Assembly: GCF_005250615.1 (NCBI RefSeq) | Contig: NZ_SULM01000001.1 | Span: forward strand, 488,999-552,998 | Length of the DNA: 64,000 nt | Direction: 5' to 3' | Source of the DNA: Pseudomonas rhizoryzae | GTDB taxonomy: Bacteria; Pseudomonadota; Gammaproteobacteria; Pseudomonadales; Pseudomonadaceae | Part shown: piece after piece, positions 43,280 to 52,314 of the stretch | How positions within the stretch are numbered: position 1 is the stretch's first letter | How the letters are laid out: each line of letters begins with the position of its first letter | The notes under the pieces: generated by a model | Told to the model about the DNA's origin: nothing | Seen by the model: only the letters and a program-made list of their open reading frames with translations | Database searches by the model: none | Made by a program: the position numbers and the translations under genes

Positions 43280-44974
43280 ATGACCCAGGACACCAGCAAT
43301 TTCGCTGCGCTCAATCTCAATCCCGCCATCCTGGCCGCCATCAAGGCCGTTGGCTACGAAGAGCCGTCGCCCATCCAGTCGCAGTCGATCCCGGTGATCC
43401 TCGCCGGCTATGACATGATCGGCCAGGCCCAGACCGGTACCGGCAAGACCGCAGCCTTCGCCCTGCCGCTGCTGTCGAAGCTCGATCCGTCCCGCCGCGA
43501 ACCCCAGATCCTGGTGCTGGTTCCCACTCGGGAACTGGCCCTGCAGGTAGCCACCGCCTGCGAAACCTATTCCACCGAGATGCCCGGCGTGAAAGTCGTG
43601 GCGCTCTACGGCGGCGCGCCCATGGGGCCGCAGCTGAAGTCCCTGCGCATGGGTGCCCAGGTACTGGTCGCCACCCCCGGTCGTCTGTGCGATCACCTGC
43701 GTCGCGACGACAACCTGCTGGCCACCGTCCAGCACCTGGTGCTCGACGAAGCCGACGAGATGCTCAAGCTGGGCTTCATGGACGACCTCGAATTCATCTT
43801 CGAAGCCATGCCGGAATCCCGCCAGACCGTGCTGTTCTCGGCGACCCTGCCGCCGTCGATCCGCGCCATCGCCGAGCGTCATCTGAAGGAGCCGCAGCAC
43901 GTCCGCATCGCGGCCAAGACCCAGACCGTCGCCCGCATCGAGCAGGCCCACTTGATGGTCCACGCCGACCAGAAGCCGGCCTCGGTGCTTCGCCTGTTGG
44001 AAGTGGAGAACTTCGACGCCCTGATCGCCTTCGTCCGCACCAAGCAGGCGACCCTGGACCTGGCCGAGCTGCTCGAGCGCCAGGGCTATCGCGTCAGCGC
44101 CCTGAACGGCGACATGCCCCAGGCCCAGCGTGAAAAGGTCATAGAATCGCTCAAGGACGGCTCCCTGGACATCGTGGTCGCCACCGACGTGGCCGCCCGT
44201 GGCCTGGACGTGGCGCGCATCACCCACGTCCTGAACGTGGACATGCCCTACGATCCGGAGTCCTACGTGCACCGTATCGGCCGTACCGGCCGTGCCGGTC
44301 GTGAAGGCCGCGCCCTGCTGCTGGTCACCCCGCGTGAGCGCCGCATGCTGCAGGTCATCGAGCGCGTCACCGGTCAGCGCGTGGGCGAGATCCGCCTGCC
44401 CGACGCCGAAGCCGTACTGGAAGCCCGTATTTCCCGCCTGGCCGATGGCGTGGGCTCGCTGCTGGCCGATGCCGATGCTACCCATGGCGCGCTGCGTCAG
44501 GAACTCTGCGAGCGTCTGCAGTGCGATCCTTCGACCCTGGCTGCCGCGCTGCTGGCCAAGCTGACCTCCGGGCGTGCCCTGGACATCGAGTCCGTGCGCC
44601 GTGAGCAGCCGCTGACCCCCGGCGCCGGCCGCAGCGATCGTCCGCGTACCGAGCGTGGCGATCGTCCTGAGCGTGGCGAGCGCGGTGAGCGTCCGGATCG
44701 TGGCGAGCGTCGCCCGATGCAGCCGCTGCCGGAAGGTCGCGTCCGCTGCCGTACCGCCCTGGGCGCCCGCGACGGTATTGCCGCCAAGAACCTGCTCGGC
44801 GCCATCATCAACGAGGGTGGCATGGATCGCGAGGCCATCGGCCGCATCCAGATCCGTGACTCCTTCAGCCTGGTGGAACTGCCCGAGGAAGGCCTGGAGC
44901 GTCTGCTGACCAAGCTCAAGGATACCCGCGTCGCCGGCAAGGCCCTGCGCCTGCGTCGCTATCGCGAAGATTGA
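43280..44974 (+). CDS. deaD: DEAD-box RNA helicase, DeaD/CsdA type
   Basis: The 564-residue product has helicase motifs in order: PSPIQSQSIP (Q), AQTGTGKT (I), PTRELALQV (Ia), VLDEADEML (II), FSATLPP (III) and HRIGRTGRAGR (VI). A linker rich in Arg, Gly, Asp and Glu, with repeats of the type RGERGERPDRGER, follows around residues 450-480. The C-terminal DbpA-like RNA-binding domain includes VRCRTALGARDGIAAKNLLGAI. It would remodel ribosome precursors and mRNAs, often in the cold. The 281-bp upstream gap has no gene and may be a long 5' leader. Confidence 0.92.
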   Translation: MTQDTSNFAALNLNPAILAAIKAVGYEEPSPIQSQSIPVILAGYDMIGQAQTGTGKTAAFALPLLSKLDPSRREPQILVLVPTRELALQVATACETYSTEMPGVKVVALYGGAPMGPQLKSLRMGAQVLVATPGRLCDHLRRDDNLLATVQHLVLDEADEMLKLGFMDDLEFIFEAMPESRQTVLFSATLPPSIRAIAERHLKEPQHVRIAAKTQTVARIEQAHLMVHADQKPASVLRLLEVENFDALIAFVRTKQATLDLAELLERQGYRVSALNGDMPQAQREKVIESLKDGSLDIVVATDVAARGLDVARITHVLNVDMPYDPESYVHRIGRTGRAGREGRALLLVTPRERRMLQVIERVTGQRVGEIRLPDAEAVLEARISRLADGVGSLLADADATHGALRQELCERLQCDPSTLAAALLAKLTSGRALDIESVRREQPLTPGAGRSDRPRTERGDRPERGERGERPDRGERRPMQPLPEGRVRCRTALGARDGIAAKNLLGAIINEGGMDREAIGRIQIRDSFSLVELPEEGLERLLTKLKDTRVAGKALRLRRYRED

Positions 44975-45013
44975 GATTCCGGCCGAATGTCGGCCTTCTC
45001 AAGCAAAACACGG

Positions 45014-45040
45014 AGCGCCCGATGCCCTGCATCGGGCGCT
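45014..45040. terminator. Hairpin between deaD and the convergent LysR gene
   Basis: AGCGCCCGATGC and GCATCGGGCGCT form a perfect 12-bp stem with a CCT loop. The T-tract is weak. A smaller GGCCGA-ATG-TCGGCC hairpin at 44981-44995 lies directly after deaD. Confidence 0.6.
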
Positions 45041-45064
45041 TTGCTATGTAAGGACGGTTGGCAT

Positions 45065-45973
45065 CTAATCCGCTAGGGCCTGGGGCGCGTTCGCCGCCTT
45101 GGCTTCCTCCAGTATCCACTGCGCGAAGGCACGAAGTGGCGGAGCACTCAACTCCAGCGCCTGAGGCAAGACAAGACAGAAGGTCTTGCCGACCGTTTGG
45201 CCTTCTGGCCAGGGCGCGACTAGGCGGCCTTGCTGAATGTCAGCTTCGACATAGAGCCGTGGCACGAGCGCCACGCCCAAGCCGGCCAAGGCTGCTTCAA
45301 GGAGCATGGCATGCAATTCATAGCGTGCGCCCACGGCGGGATGGGTCAAGTGAATTCCGGTTTCTTCGCCATAGCGCTGCCAAGCATCCAGGCTCTGCCG
45401 CCGATGCAGGCGAGGAAGCTGGTCCAGAGCGGGCGACGGCTGATTTTCCAGTAGTTCGGGATGACAGACGGGGGTCAACAGCTCTTGCCACAGCGGATAG
45501 GTATGCGCGCCCTGCCAGGCCGGATGAACGTAATGGATGAAAGCATCGAAGCCACTGCCTGCCAGTACGAAGGGCTCCAGGCGTTCGGCCAGATGTATCG
45601 TGATGTGGGGATGCTGGCGCTGGAAGCTTAGCAGGCGCGGAATGAGCCAACGACAGGCGAACGTCGGCAGACTGGCGATATCCAGGGCGATGCTGTCTTT
45701 GGATTGACCCCGTAGCGACTGACTTTCATGCTCCAGCCGGTCGAGTATCTCGCGGACCTGTCGAGCGTAGCGCTGGCCAGCGGGTAGCAGCCTGACTCTG
45801 TTGCCAACTCGTTCGAACAGGGTGACATCCAAGAAGGACTCTAATCGACCGATCTGCCGGCTGATCGCTCCCTCGGTCAGTGCCAGCTCGCTCGCCGCCC
45901 GCACGAAACTTCCATGGCGCGCTGCCGCTTCGAAGGCAAGCAAGGCCGAGTTGCTGGGTAGTTTGCGCCGCAT
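45065..45973 (-). CDS. LysR-family regulator, GcvA-like
   Basis: The 302-residue product begins MRRKLPSNSALLAFEAAARHGSF, the usual opening of GcvA/AmpR-type LysR proteins, with the recognition helix in LTEGAISRQIGRLES. The GcvA-type effector domain follows. GAGG precedes the ATG at 45973; the longer frame adds 20 unconserved residues. It is divergent from the two-gene unit encoding a small unknown protein and a metallo-hydrolase, which it probably regulates. Confidence 0.88.
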   Translation of the reverse strand: MRRKLPSNSALLAFEAAARHGSFVRAASELALTEGAISRQIGRLESFLDVTLFERVGNRVRLLPAGQRYARQVREILDRLEHESQSLRGQSKDSIALDIASLPTFACRWLIPRLLSFQRQHPHITIHLAERLEPFVLAGSGFDAFIHYVHPAWQGAHTYPLWQELLTPVCHPELLENQPSPALDQLPRLHRRQSLDAWQRYGEETGIHLTHPAVGARYELHAMLLEAALAGLGVALVPRLYVEADIQQGRLVAPWPEGQTVGKTFCLVLPQALELSAPPLRAFAQWILEEAKAANAPQALAD

Positions 45974-46129
45974 GGGAAGCCTCAGTCTGATTCCTACGAT
46001 CTTCTCATCGGGTTCACCTTGATCTTCAGTCAATGAAGGGTGCCGATAAGTCGTTATTCAGTGACTGAGTACGAAAATACCATGATGGAAAATCAACCTG
46101 AACAGGCCGTTATGGCCAAGAGGTGCTCG

Positions 46130-46666
46130 ATGATCTATCTGGTCGAATGTGATTTCAGCGATCCTGTCCGAGAGGCGGAATGGAACGCTTTCTATGATCG
46201 GACGAAGTTGCCCGCACTGCTGTCGGTCGCAGGGTTCCATTCCTCCCAGCGCTTCAAGCGGTGGGGACAAGGAGGGCCCGCATACCTTGCCATGCATTCG
46301 GTTGAGGGGCTCGCGGTGTTGCAGGGCGCAGACTATCGCCTCAAGGGAGGGGGGAATTTCGCTGAATGGCAATCCCACATCTGTAACTGGAGACGCAATC
46401 TCTATGCAGGGCTCGCCAATGCGCCCGCCGTTGGCCAAGACGAAGTTCTGGTGCTGAGCGCGACGGGGGCCGAGTCTCTTCTAGGCCTCGGATTGGACCC
46501 CACGCCGTTGACAGCGGTCGCGCTCGATAAAGCGCCAGGCAAATGCTGGTCTGCTACGGCGAAGGCTTGGGCGATCTGTGCTGGATCCTTGCCGGAGGAT
46601 GTCTGGTGCTATACGCCGCTGACATCTCGACTGATGGCGGCACAGACCACTGGCTCGGGAGACTGA
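46130..46666 (+). CDS. Unknown protein, possibly dimeric alpha/beta-barrel
   Basis: The 178-residue product has no signal peptide. The first part (YLVECDFSDPVREAEWNAFYD and LLSVAGFHSSQRFK) has the look of ferredoxin-like dimeric alpha/beta-barrel proteins of the EthD group, apparently doubled in the second half. I start at ATG 46130 because AGAGG lies 7 bp upstream; an in-frame ATG at 46112 is possible. One base separates it from the metallo-hydrolase gene, so the two are co-translated. Function not known. Confidence 0.7.
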   Translation: MIYLVECDFSDPVREAEWNAFYDRTKLPALLSVAGFHSSQRFKRWGQGGPAYLAMHSVEGLAVLQGADYRLKGGGNFAEWQSHICNWRRNLYAGLANAPAVGQDEVLVLSATGAESLLGLGLDPTPLTAVALDKAPGKCWSATAKAWAICAGSLPEDVWCYTPLTSRLMAAQTTGSGD

Positions 46667-46667
46667 A

Positions 46668-47513
46668 ATGACCAGCAGAAAGTCTTTGCCGTGTCGGCGA
46701 GTGGGGGAGTTCTTGATCGTCACGTTGAGCGGCGGATCTTTGCCTATCGGTATGGATTCTTTGGCCAATATCGATGCCGACGTCGCTTTCGACTTGCAGA
46801 GCCAGGCTGATGATATCGCGCCTGGATCGATTCATCTGAATGCCTATCTGGTCCGTGGGCAGGGACGCAATGTACTGATAGATAGCGGTCTGGATCACCA
46901 GCAGTTGGTAGGCAGCTTGGCTGAGCTGGGTGTGACTCCTGCCGCCGTGGATACCGTGCTCTTGACCCATGCCCATCCCGATCATGTCGGCGGCCTGCTC
47001 GATGAAGCTGGAGCCGCTGCCTTTCCCAACGCCGAGCTCGTGCTCGATCAGCGCGAATTCGAGTTCTGGCAAGACGATGGACCTTTCGCCCGTGCCCTGG
47101 GCCGATCCCGCACCAACTTCCTGATCGCCCGCCGGGCCTTTGCTGGCTATGCCGGAAGAGTGCGTACCGTGTCGGCGGGAGCGGTTTTGCCTGGAATTCA
47201 GGCCGTGGATCTGGCCGGGCACACGGTTGGGCATACCGGTTACCGACTCGAATCGGCGGGTCAAAGTCTACTCGTCTGGGGGGATGTCGTTCACTTTCCC
47301 GGGGTGCAGGTGGCATGCCCGGAAGCGACCGTGCGATTCGATCAGGATCCTTCGCGTGCCGTGGCTACCCGCAGGCGGATATTCGACCAGGTCAGTGACG
47401 AGGGAATTCTGGTGGCTGGTATGCACCTGGGGCAGCCCGGTTTCGTGCGTATCAGGCGTGCCGGGGACCGCTATCAACTGCTTGGCGACGGGGTTGAAGT
47501 CGCTAGCACTTGA
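46668..47513 (+). CDS. Metallo-beta-lactamase-fold hydrolase
   Basis: The 281-residue product has the HAHPDH zinc motif in VLLTHAHPDHVGGLLDEA, a further metal His in DLAGHTVGHTGYRL, and Asp in LVWGDVVHFP. The sequence around these is closest in pattern to methyl-parathion-hydrolase-like and lactonase-like members, but there is no signal peptide. The substrate is unknown. It is the second gene of the unit controlled by the divergent LysR gene. Confidence 0.85.
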   Translation: MTSRKSLPCRRVGEFLIVTLSGGSLPIGMDSLANIDADVAFDLQSQADDIAPGSIHLNAYLVRGQGRNVLIDSGLDHQQLVGSLAELGVTPAAVDTVLLTHAHPDHVGGLLDEAGAAAFPNAELVLDQREFEFWQDDGPFARALGRSRTNFLIARRAFAGYAGRVRTVSAGAVLPGIQAVDLAGHTVGHTGYRLESAGQSLLVWGDVVHFPGVQVACPEATVRFDQDPSRAVATRRRIFDQVSDEGILVAGMHLGQPGFVRIRRAGDRYQLLGDGVEVAST

Positions 47514-47522
47514 GTCTTGTGG

Positions 47523-48905
47523 CTAGAAGATCACCTTGTCGCGCAGCTTCTCGGCGGCCAATTGCAGCGCCTGGATGACCCGTTCCTTGTCGTAGTTCTG
47601 GATATTGTTGGTATCCAGATACATGGAGAAGCCGGGCAGTTCGTGCTCGACGTAGCTGGGCGAGGCACCGAGGTCGCGGCGGAAGTCCACCACCTGGTAG
47701 ATCTGCACCGGCTTGCTGAAGCCCTTGACGGTGATCTGGCTCTTGTCGCGGCACATGATGGTTTCCTTGACCAGCGAGTAGGTCTCGTGGCTGATCAGGA
47801 TCTCGCCGGCATCGGCGGCGTTTTCCAGGCGGCTGGCGAGATTCACCTCGCGGCCGATGATGGTGTAGTCCATGCGCGTGCTGGAACCGAAGTTGCCGAC
47901 CGTGCAGTAACCGGTGTTAAGGCCCATACGAATTTCCAGGGGCTTGTTGATGCCCTGGCTGCGCCACTGTTGGCGCAGCACCTTCATGTGCTTGCGCATG
48001 GCGATGGCCATGGATACCGCGGCCACGGCGTCCTTCTTGGCGCCCTGGCTGTTGGCGTCGCCGAAGAACACCATGACGCTATCGCCAACGAACTTGTCGA
48101 TGGTGCCGCCGTATTTCACGGCGATCTTCGACATCTCGTTGAGATAGTTGTTGAGCATGTCGGTGAGGGCCTCGGCCTCGAGTTCTTCCGACAGCTCGGT
48201 GAAGCCCTTGATGTCGGAGAAGAACACCGTGATCTTCTTGCGCTGGGTGCCCAAGGCGATGTGCTGCTTGCCGGTGAAGATCGATTCCCACACCTGGGGC
48301 GAGAGGTACTTGGCCAGGTTGTGTGCCAGGATCGCCGACTTTTCCTGCTCGCGCTTGAGGTCATCGTTGATCTGGATGAGACGCTTGCGCTGCCGGTGCA
48401 GGAAGTAGCCGGTGCCCCAGAGGTGCAGCATGGTGCCCACCACGCTGGTGACGGCCACCAGCAGCGGACTGGTCAGGTCGACGCCCTGGAAGAAGGTGGC
48501 GCTGCCCAGCGCCGCGGCGCTGGTGGCGAACAGCAGGCAGAGTCCGAGCAGGCGCGGGCCGCCGCGCAGCATGCTGGTATAGCCGAGCATGATCAGCAGC
48601 ATCAGCGTGGGCATCAGCGGAAAACGCAGCACCACCGCAGCCATGCCGACATGAATGGCATCGATGGCGGCGAACAGGATATCGGTCTGGGGGCCACGAT
48701 CGCGCCTGAGTTTCAGGCTGAGGGTCTGGGCCAGATGCGGATAGAGCAGGGCGTAGGGGATCAGCCACCAGCCGACGGGGTTGGCCTGGGTGTAGTAGCC
48801 AGCGGTAACGCTGGCGGCGGCGATCAGATAGGCGAACACCCGAGCGTAGTAAACGCCCAGGCTGTCACCGGAAGCAGCCAGGAACCGGTTGAGCGCAAAC
48901 TTCAT
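47523..48905 (-). CDS. cyaB: Class III adenylate cyclase with MASE2 membrane domain
   Basis: The 460-residue product has an N-terminal MASE2 region (residues about 20-185, six hydrophobic helices). A short coiled linker follows (KREQEKSAILAHNLAKYLSP), then a class III cyclase domain with the metal-binding motifs FFSDIKGFTELSE and DKFVGDSVMVFFGD and the adenine/transition-state region MDYTIIGREVNLASRLE. It makes cAMP at the membrane. Length and domain order fit P. aeruginosa CyaB, which supplies cAMP for Vfr-dependent control. Confidence 0.93.
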   Translation of the reverse strand: MKFALNRFLAASGDSLGVYYARVFAYLIAAASVTAGYYTQANPVGWWLIPYALLYPHLAQTLSLKLRRDRGPQTDILFAAIDAIHVGMAAVVLRFPLMPTLMLLIMLGYTSMLRGGPRLLGLCLLFATSAAALGSATFFQGVDLTSPLLVAVTSVVGTMLHLWGTGYFLHRQRKRLIQINDDLKREQEKSAILAHNLAKYLSPQVWESIFTGKQHIALGTQRKKITVFFSDIKGFTELSEELEAEALTDMLNNYLNEMSKIAVKYGGTIDKFVGDSVMVFFGDANSQGAKKDAVAAVSMAIAMRKHMKVLRQQWRSQGINKPLEIRMGLNTGYCTVGNFGSSTRMDYTIIGREVNLASRLENAADAGEILISHETYSLVKETIMCRDKSQITVKGFSKPVQIYQVVDFRRDLGASPSYVEHELPGFSMYLDTNNIQNYDKERVIQALQLAAEKLRDKVIF

Positions 48906-49105
48906 CTGACGGGTCCGTTTCGTGAAAGGCGAGAGGTCGGGATAACTCCGTTCGCGACGATGAAAGCGGCCGGGTTTTCAAGCTGTGGCGATCTTAGCTG
49001 AGAGCTTGGGTAGCGGCCAAGGATGTCACCCAATCCACTCGTGTGACATCGAAAATCGGGCTCCGTCCTTAGGGTACACTGCGACATTTCCACAGGAGTG
49101 ACGCC

Positions 49106-49684
49106 ATGGATGCCCTTGAGGCCCTTTGCAATCGCGTATCGGTCGGTCGCTTGACCGAGCCGGGTCCCACTGCCGAGCAATGGGAGTTGCTCCTGCGCGC
49201 CGCGGACCGGGCGCCGGACCACAAGCAGCTGCGTCCGTGGCGAATGATCCTGGTGTCGGGCGATGCACGGATGGCCCTGGGCGAACTTTTTGCCGAAGCC
49301 TTGCAGCGTCGCGAACCCGAGGCGGATGCGGCGGCCCTGGACAAGGCCCGGAAGATGCCGCTGCGTGCACCTTTGGTGATCGCCGTGATCGCGACCCCCC
49401 AGGAGCACCCCAAGGTACCGCTGCAGGAGCAAGTCATCACGGCGGGCTGTGTCGCCCACGGCCTGGTCAATGCGGCCTTCGCTCTGGGGTTGGGCGCGGT
49501 GTGGCGTTCCGGTGACTTCAGCTACGATCCCTGGGTCCTGAAGGGCTTGGGACTGGCCGATGCCGAGCAACTGGTGGGCTACATCTATCTGGGCACGCCG
49601 GAAGTGGCGCCGCGGGTACCGGCGGCCAGAAGCCTGGATGATCGAGTCAGCCATTGGCCAGGACCGGCCGCAACGGCAGGGTGA
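49106..49684 (+). CDS. Nitroreductase family protein (YdjA-like)
   Basis: The 192-residue flavoprotein resembles small FMN-dependent YdjA-type nitroreductases. It has the FMN phosphate-binding start (NRVSVGRLTEPGPT), the RAPDHKQLRPWRMILV stretch, and GAVWRSGDFSYDP. It probably reduces nitro compounds or quinones with NAD(P)H. Its 3' end overlaps the convergent cpxA-like gene by 38 bp. Confidence 0.88.
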   Translation: MDALEALCNRVSVGRLTEPGPTAEQWELLLRAADRAPDHKQLRPWRMILVSGDARMALGELFAEALQRREPEADAAALDKARKMPLRAPLVIAVIATPQEHPKVPLQEQVITAGCVAHGLVNAAFALGLGAVWRSGDFSYDPWVLKGLGLADAEQLVGYIYLGTPEVAPRVPAARSLDDRVSHWPGPAATAG

Positions 49685-51020
49685 CGGTGGCGACGAAGCC
49701 GCCTTCGGCATGATTGGCCAGGTGCAGGTCGCCGCCGTGCCGCTGCACGGCGCGGCGGGCGATGGCCAGGCCCAGACCGTAACCGGTGGCCTGCTGGTGG
49801 TCCGCGCGGAAGAAGGGCTCGCCCAGGCGTGGTAGATCATCGGCCTTGACGCCAGGGCCGTGGTCGCGGACCTGGATACGGATCTCGCCGTCGACGGGCG
49901 CTGCCGAGATGACGATGGGCTGCGCCGGCGGATTGAAGCGCAAGGCATTGCGCAGCAGGTTGTCCAGCGCTCGCTCCAGCACATCGGGCCAGCCGTCCAG
50001 CTGCAGCGCTATGGGTACGTCCAGCTCGACCCGCTGTTGCGGCGCGGTGAGCTGGGCGTCTTCGACCAGGCCACTCAGCAAGGGATGCAAGTCGACCTGC
50101 TCGGGCGGACCGGGGTCCGCTTCCTGGCGGGCGAGGGCGAGGATTTCGCCGATCAGGGTTTCCAGGCGATCGCATTCCAGGGTCAGGCGTGGCCACATGT
50201 TGCCCAGGTCATGGGGATCCGAGCGCTCGGCCAGGGCCAGGGCGATACGCAGTCGTGCCAGCGGCGAGCGCAGTTCGTGGGAGACGTCGCGCAGCAGTTG
50301 TCGCTGGCTGTCGATGAGGCGCTGCAGATGGGCGCCCATGCGATTGAAATCCTCGGCCAGCACGCCCAGCTCGTCCTTGCGGCGCGCCAGGCGTGCCAGG
50401 GTGTCCTGCTGGTAGGCGGTCTGGCCGAGGTCGTGCACGGCGCGGCGCAGATGATTGAGCGGGCGCGTCAGGCTCAGGGTCAGCAGCAGGCTGAAAAGGG
50501 TCAGAACCACGGTGGCGATGGCCAGCAGGCCGACCGGCCAGAACAGGCTCTGGCGGCGCCAGGCACCCAGTTCGGGGGTGGGCAGGTGGTAGATGAACAG
50601 ATAGCTCTGGCCGTTGGGGCTGGTGTATTCGTCGGTCAGGCGTCGCCAGGGCAGCGGGCGATTGGGATCGCGGGCGCCGGGGCCGGTGCGCTGCAGGCGC
50701 TGTGGTTGGTCGAGATCCTGGTCGAAGATCCGCGGTGGCAGGGTGCCGCGCACCAGGGGCGAACCGTTTTCGCCCAGCACCAGCACATCGATGCCGTAGC
50801 GGCCCTTGCGTTGTTCGAGGAGGGCCTGGGCGGCGGCGGGACCGTCGTTTTCATAGCGTTGCACCCATTGTTCGGGCAGGTCACGCAAGCCCGGATGTTG
50901 CGCGAGGATCCAGGAATCCTGGTCGGCCAGGTGGCCGAGGAGCATGGTCAGGCCGACGGCGGACAGAATCGCTAGCCAGAAGGTGGCGAAGATGCGCCAG
51001 AAGAGGGAGCGAAAAACCAT
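49647..51020 (-). CDS. cpxA: CpxA-like envelope-stress histidine kinase
   Basis: The 457-residue product has two membrane helices (about residues 8-30 and 160-185) around a periplasmic sensor. A HAMP domain, the H-box RDVSHELRSPLARLRIALAL and an ATPase domain with NLLRNALRF and GLGLAIARRAVQRHGG follow. It is the last gene of the order regulator, Spy-like protein, kinase. I recall the same order for the CpxR-CpxA pair of P. aeruginosa, which is why I use the cpx names. Confidence 0.85.
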   Translation of the reverse strand: MVFRSLFWRIFATFWLAILSAVGLTMLLGHLADQDSWILAQHPGLRDLPEQWVQRYENDGPAAAQALLEQRKGRYGIDVLVLGENGSPLVRGTLPPRIFDQDLDQPQRLQRTGPGARDPNRPLPWRRLTDEYTSPNGQSYLFIYHLPTPELGAWRRQSLFWPVGLLAIATVVLTLFSLLLTLSLTRPLNHLRRAVHDLGQTAYQQDTLARLARRKDELGVLAEDFNRMGAHLQRLIDSQRQLLRDVSHELRSPLARLRIALALAERSDPHDLGNMWPRLTLECDRLETLIGEILALARQEADPGPPEQVDLHPLLSGLVEDAQLTAPQQRVELDVPIALQLDGWPDVLERALDNLLRNALRFNPPAQPIVISAAPVDGEIRIQVRDHGPGVKADDLPRLGEPFFRADHQQATGYGLGLAIARRAVQRHGGDLHLANHAEGGFVATVTLPLRPVLANG

Positions 51021-51074
51021 GCACTGGCCTTGTTCAGACGCTGCGCCGAGGACTCTCGGCGCAGCGCACGGGGT

Positions 51075-51509
51075 TTACGAGGATTTGTGGTCTTGCTTCC
51101 ACTGCTGGAACTCGGCCCATTCCTTGGCGTGATCCTCACGCTTCTTCTCCATTTCGTCGAAGCGCTTCTGCTGGTCGGGCTTGAGCAGCGCCCGAATGGC
51201 CTGGCGAGTCTTGTCGCGATTGCCGCCGAGCTGGTCGTGCAGTGCCTTGCGTTGATCCTCGGGCAGCTTGTCCAGGTAGCTCTTGACGATCTCGCGCTCT
51301 TGCCGGCGTTCCTCGCCCATCAGCTTGCCCACCTGCTCGCGTTGCTCGGTGGTGAGCTTGAGCCCGCGCAGGGGGCCGCCGCCATGGGGACCACCATCCA
51401 TCATCTTGCCGGGGGGCGGTGGCGTGACGTCGGCGCTGTCCTGGGTGGCGGCCAAGGTCAAGGTCGGCAGCAGGGCGGTGAACAGGACGGCGGGGATGAG
51501 TTTGCGCAT
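51075..51509 (-). CDS. Spy/CpxP-like periplasmic protein
   Basis: The 144-residue product has a signal peptide (RKLIPAVLFTALLPTLTLAA). Its helical mature part contains the LTxxQ repeats of the Spy/CpxP family (LKLTTEQREQVGKLM and LLKPDQQKRFDEM) plus a highly charged tail. It may act as periplasmic chaperone and feedback inhibitor of the kinase encoded next to it. AAGGAG lies before the ATG chosen. It sits between the regulator and kinase genes. Confidence 0.85.
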   Translation of the reverse strand: MRKLIPAVLFTALLPTLTLAATQDSADVTPPPPGKMMDGGPHGGGPLRGLKLTTEQREQVGKLMGEERRQEREIVKSYLDKLPEDQRKALHDQLGGNRDKTRQAIRALLKPDQQKRFDEMEKKREDHAKEWAEFQQWKQDHKSS

Positions 51510-51632
51510 CTGGAAATCTCCTTGGGATGGCCGGTGCAGCACCGGATGAGCCCAGTCTAGGAGCGGGGGAGTCAGGGGCAGTCAGCGGAGGTAAAGAGGG
51601 GGTAAAGGCCTGCGCGTATCGGCGGGGCGAGG

Positions 51633-52310
51633 CTAAACGCTGTAGTAGTAGCCGCGACCGCGCAAGGCGAGGATGCGTGGGCGACCGTCGGCATGGTTGC
51701 CGAGTTTGCGTCGCAGATTGCTCACGTGCATGTCCAGGCTGCGATCATAGAGGGTCAGCTTGCGTCCCAGGGCTGCCTGGGCCAGGGCCTGTTTTTCCAG
51801 GGGTTCGCCTGGCTGGCGCAACAGGGCTTCGAGAATCCGGCTTTCGGTGAGGGTAAGGGTGATCTCGGTTTCGCCGATGTTGGCGACACCCCGCGCCAGA
51901 CTCAGGGACAGATCGCCCAATTGCACGCGGGCGGCGGGCTGCACCGGATGGCTGCGTCTGAGGATGGCTCTCAGGCGAGCGGTCAATTCACGCGGATCGC
52001 AGGGCTTGGCCAGATAGTCGTCTGCGCCCAGTTCCAGACCCAGAATCCGATCCAGCGGCTCGCCACGACCGGACAGCATGAGCACCGGCAACTGCGGATG
52101 ATCACTGCGCAGCTGCTTGAGCAGTTCCAGGCCACTGCCGTCGGGCAGCATCACGTCGAGTACCACCACGTCGGGCGTGGCCTCGCGCAGGTGCCGGCGA
52201 GCATCGGTACCGGCATGGCAGGCGGTGACCTCGAAGCCTTCCTGTTTCAGCCAGGCACCGAGCAGATCGCACAATTCCTGGTCATCGTCGATCAGCAGAA
52301 TCTGACTCAT
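51633..52310 (-). CDS. cpxR: CpxR-like response regulator
   Basis: The 225-residue OmpR-type regulator has a receiver domain (ILLIDDDQELCDLLGAWLKQ, phospho-Asp in VVLDVMLPDGSG, Lys in DYLAKPCDP). Its winged helix ends LRGRGYYYSV. It would activate envelope-stress genes including the Spy-like gene next to it. The ATG at 52310 is used; an in-frame start seven codons earlier is possible. Confidence 0.87.
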   Translation of the reverse strand: MSQILLIDDDQELCDLLGAWLKQEGFEVTACHAGTDARRHLREATPDVVVLDVMLPDGSGLELLKQLRSDHPQLPVLMLSGRGEPLDRILGLELGADDYLAKPCDPRELTARLRAILRRSHPVQPAARVQLGDLSLSLARGVANIGETEITLTLTESRILEALLRQPGEPLEKQALAQAALGRKLTLYDRSLDMHVSNLRRKLGNHADGRPRILALRGRGYYYSV

Positions 52311-52314
52311 GGCA

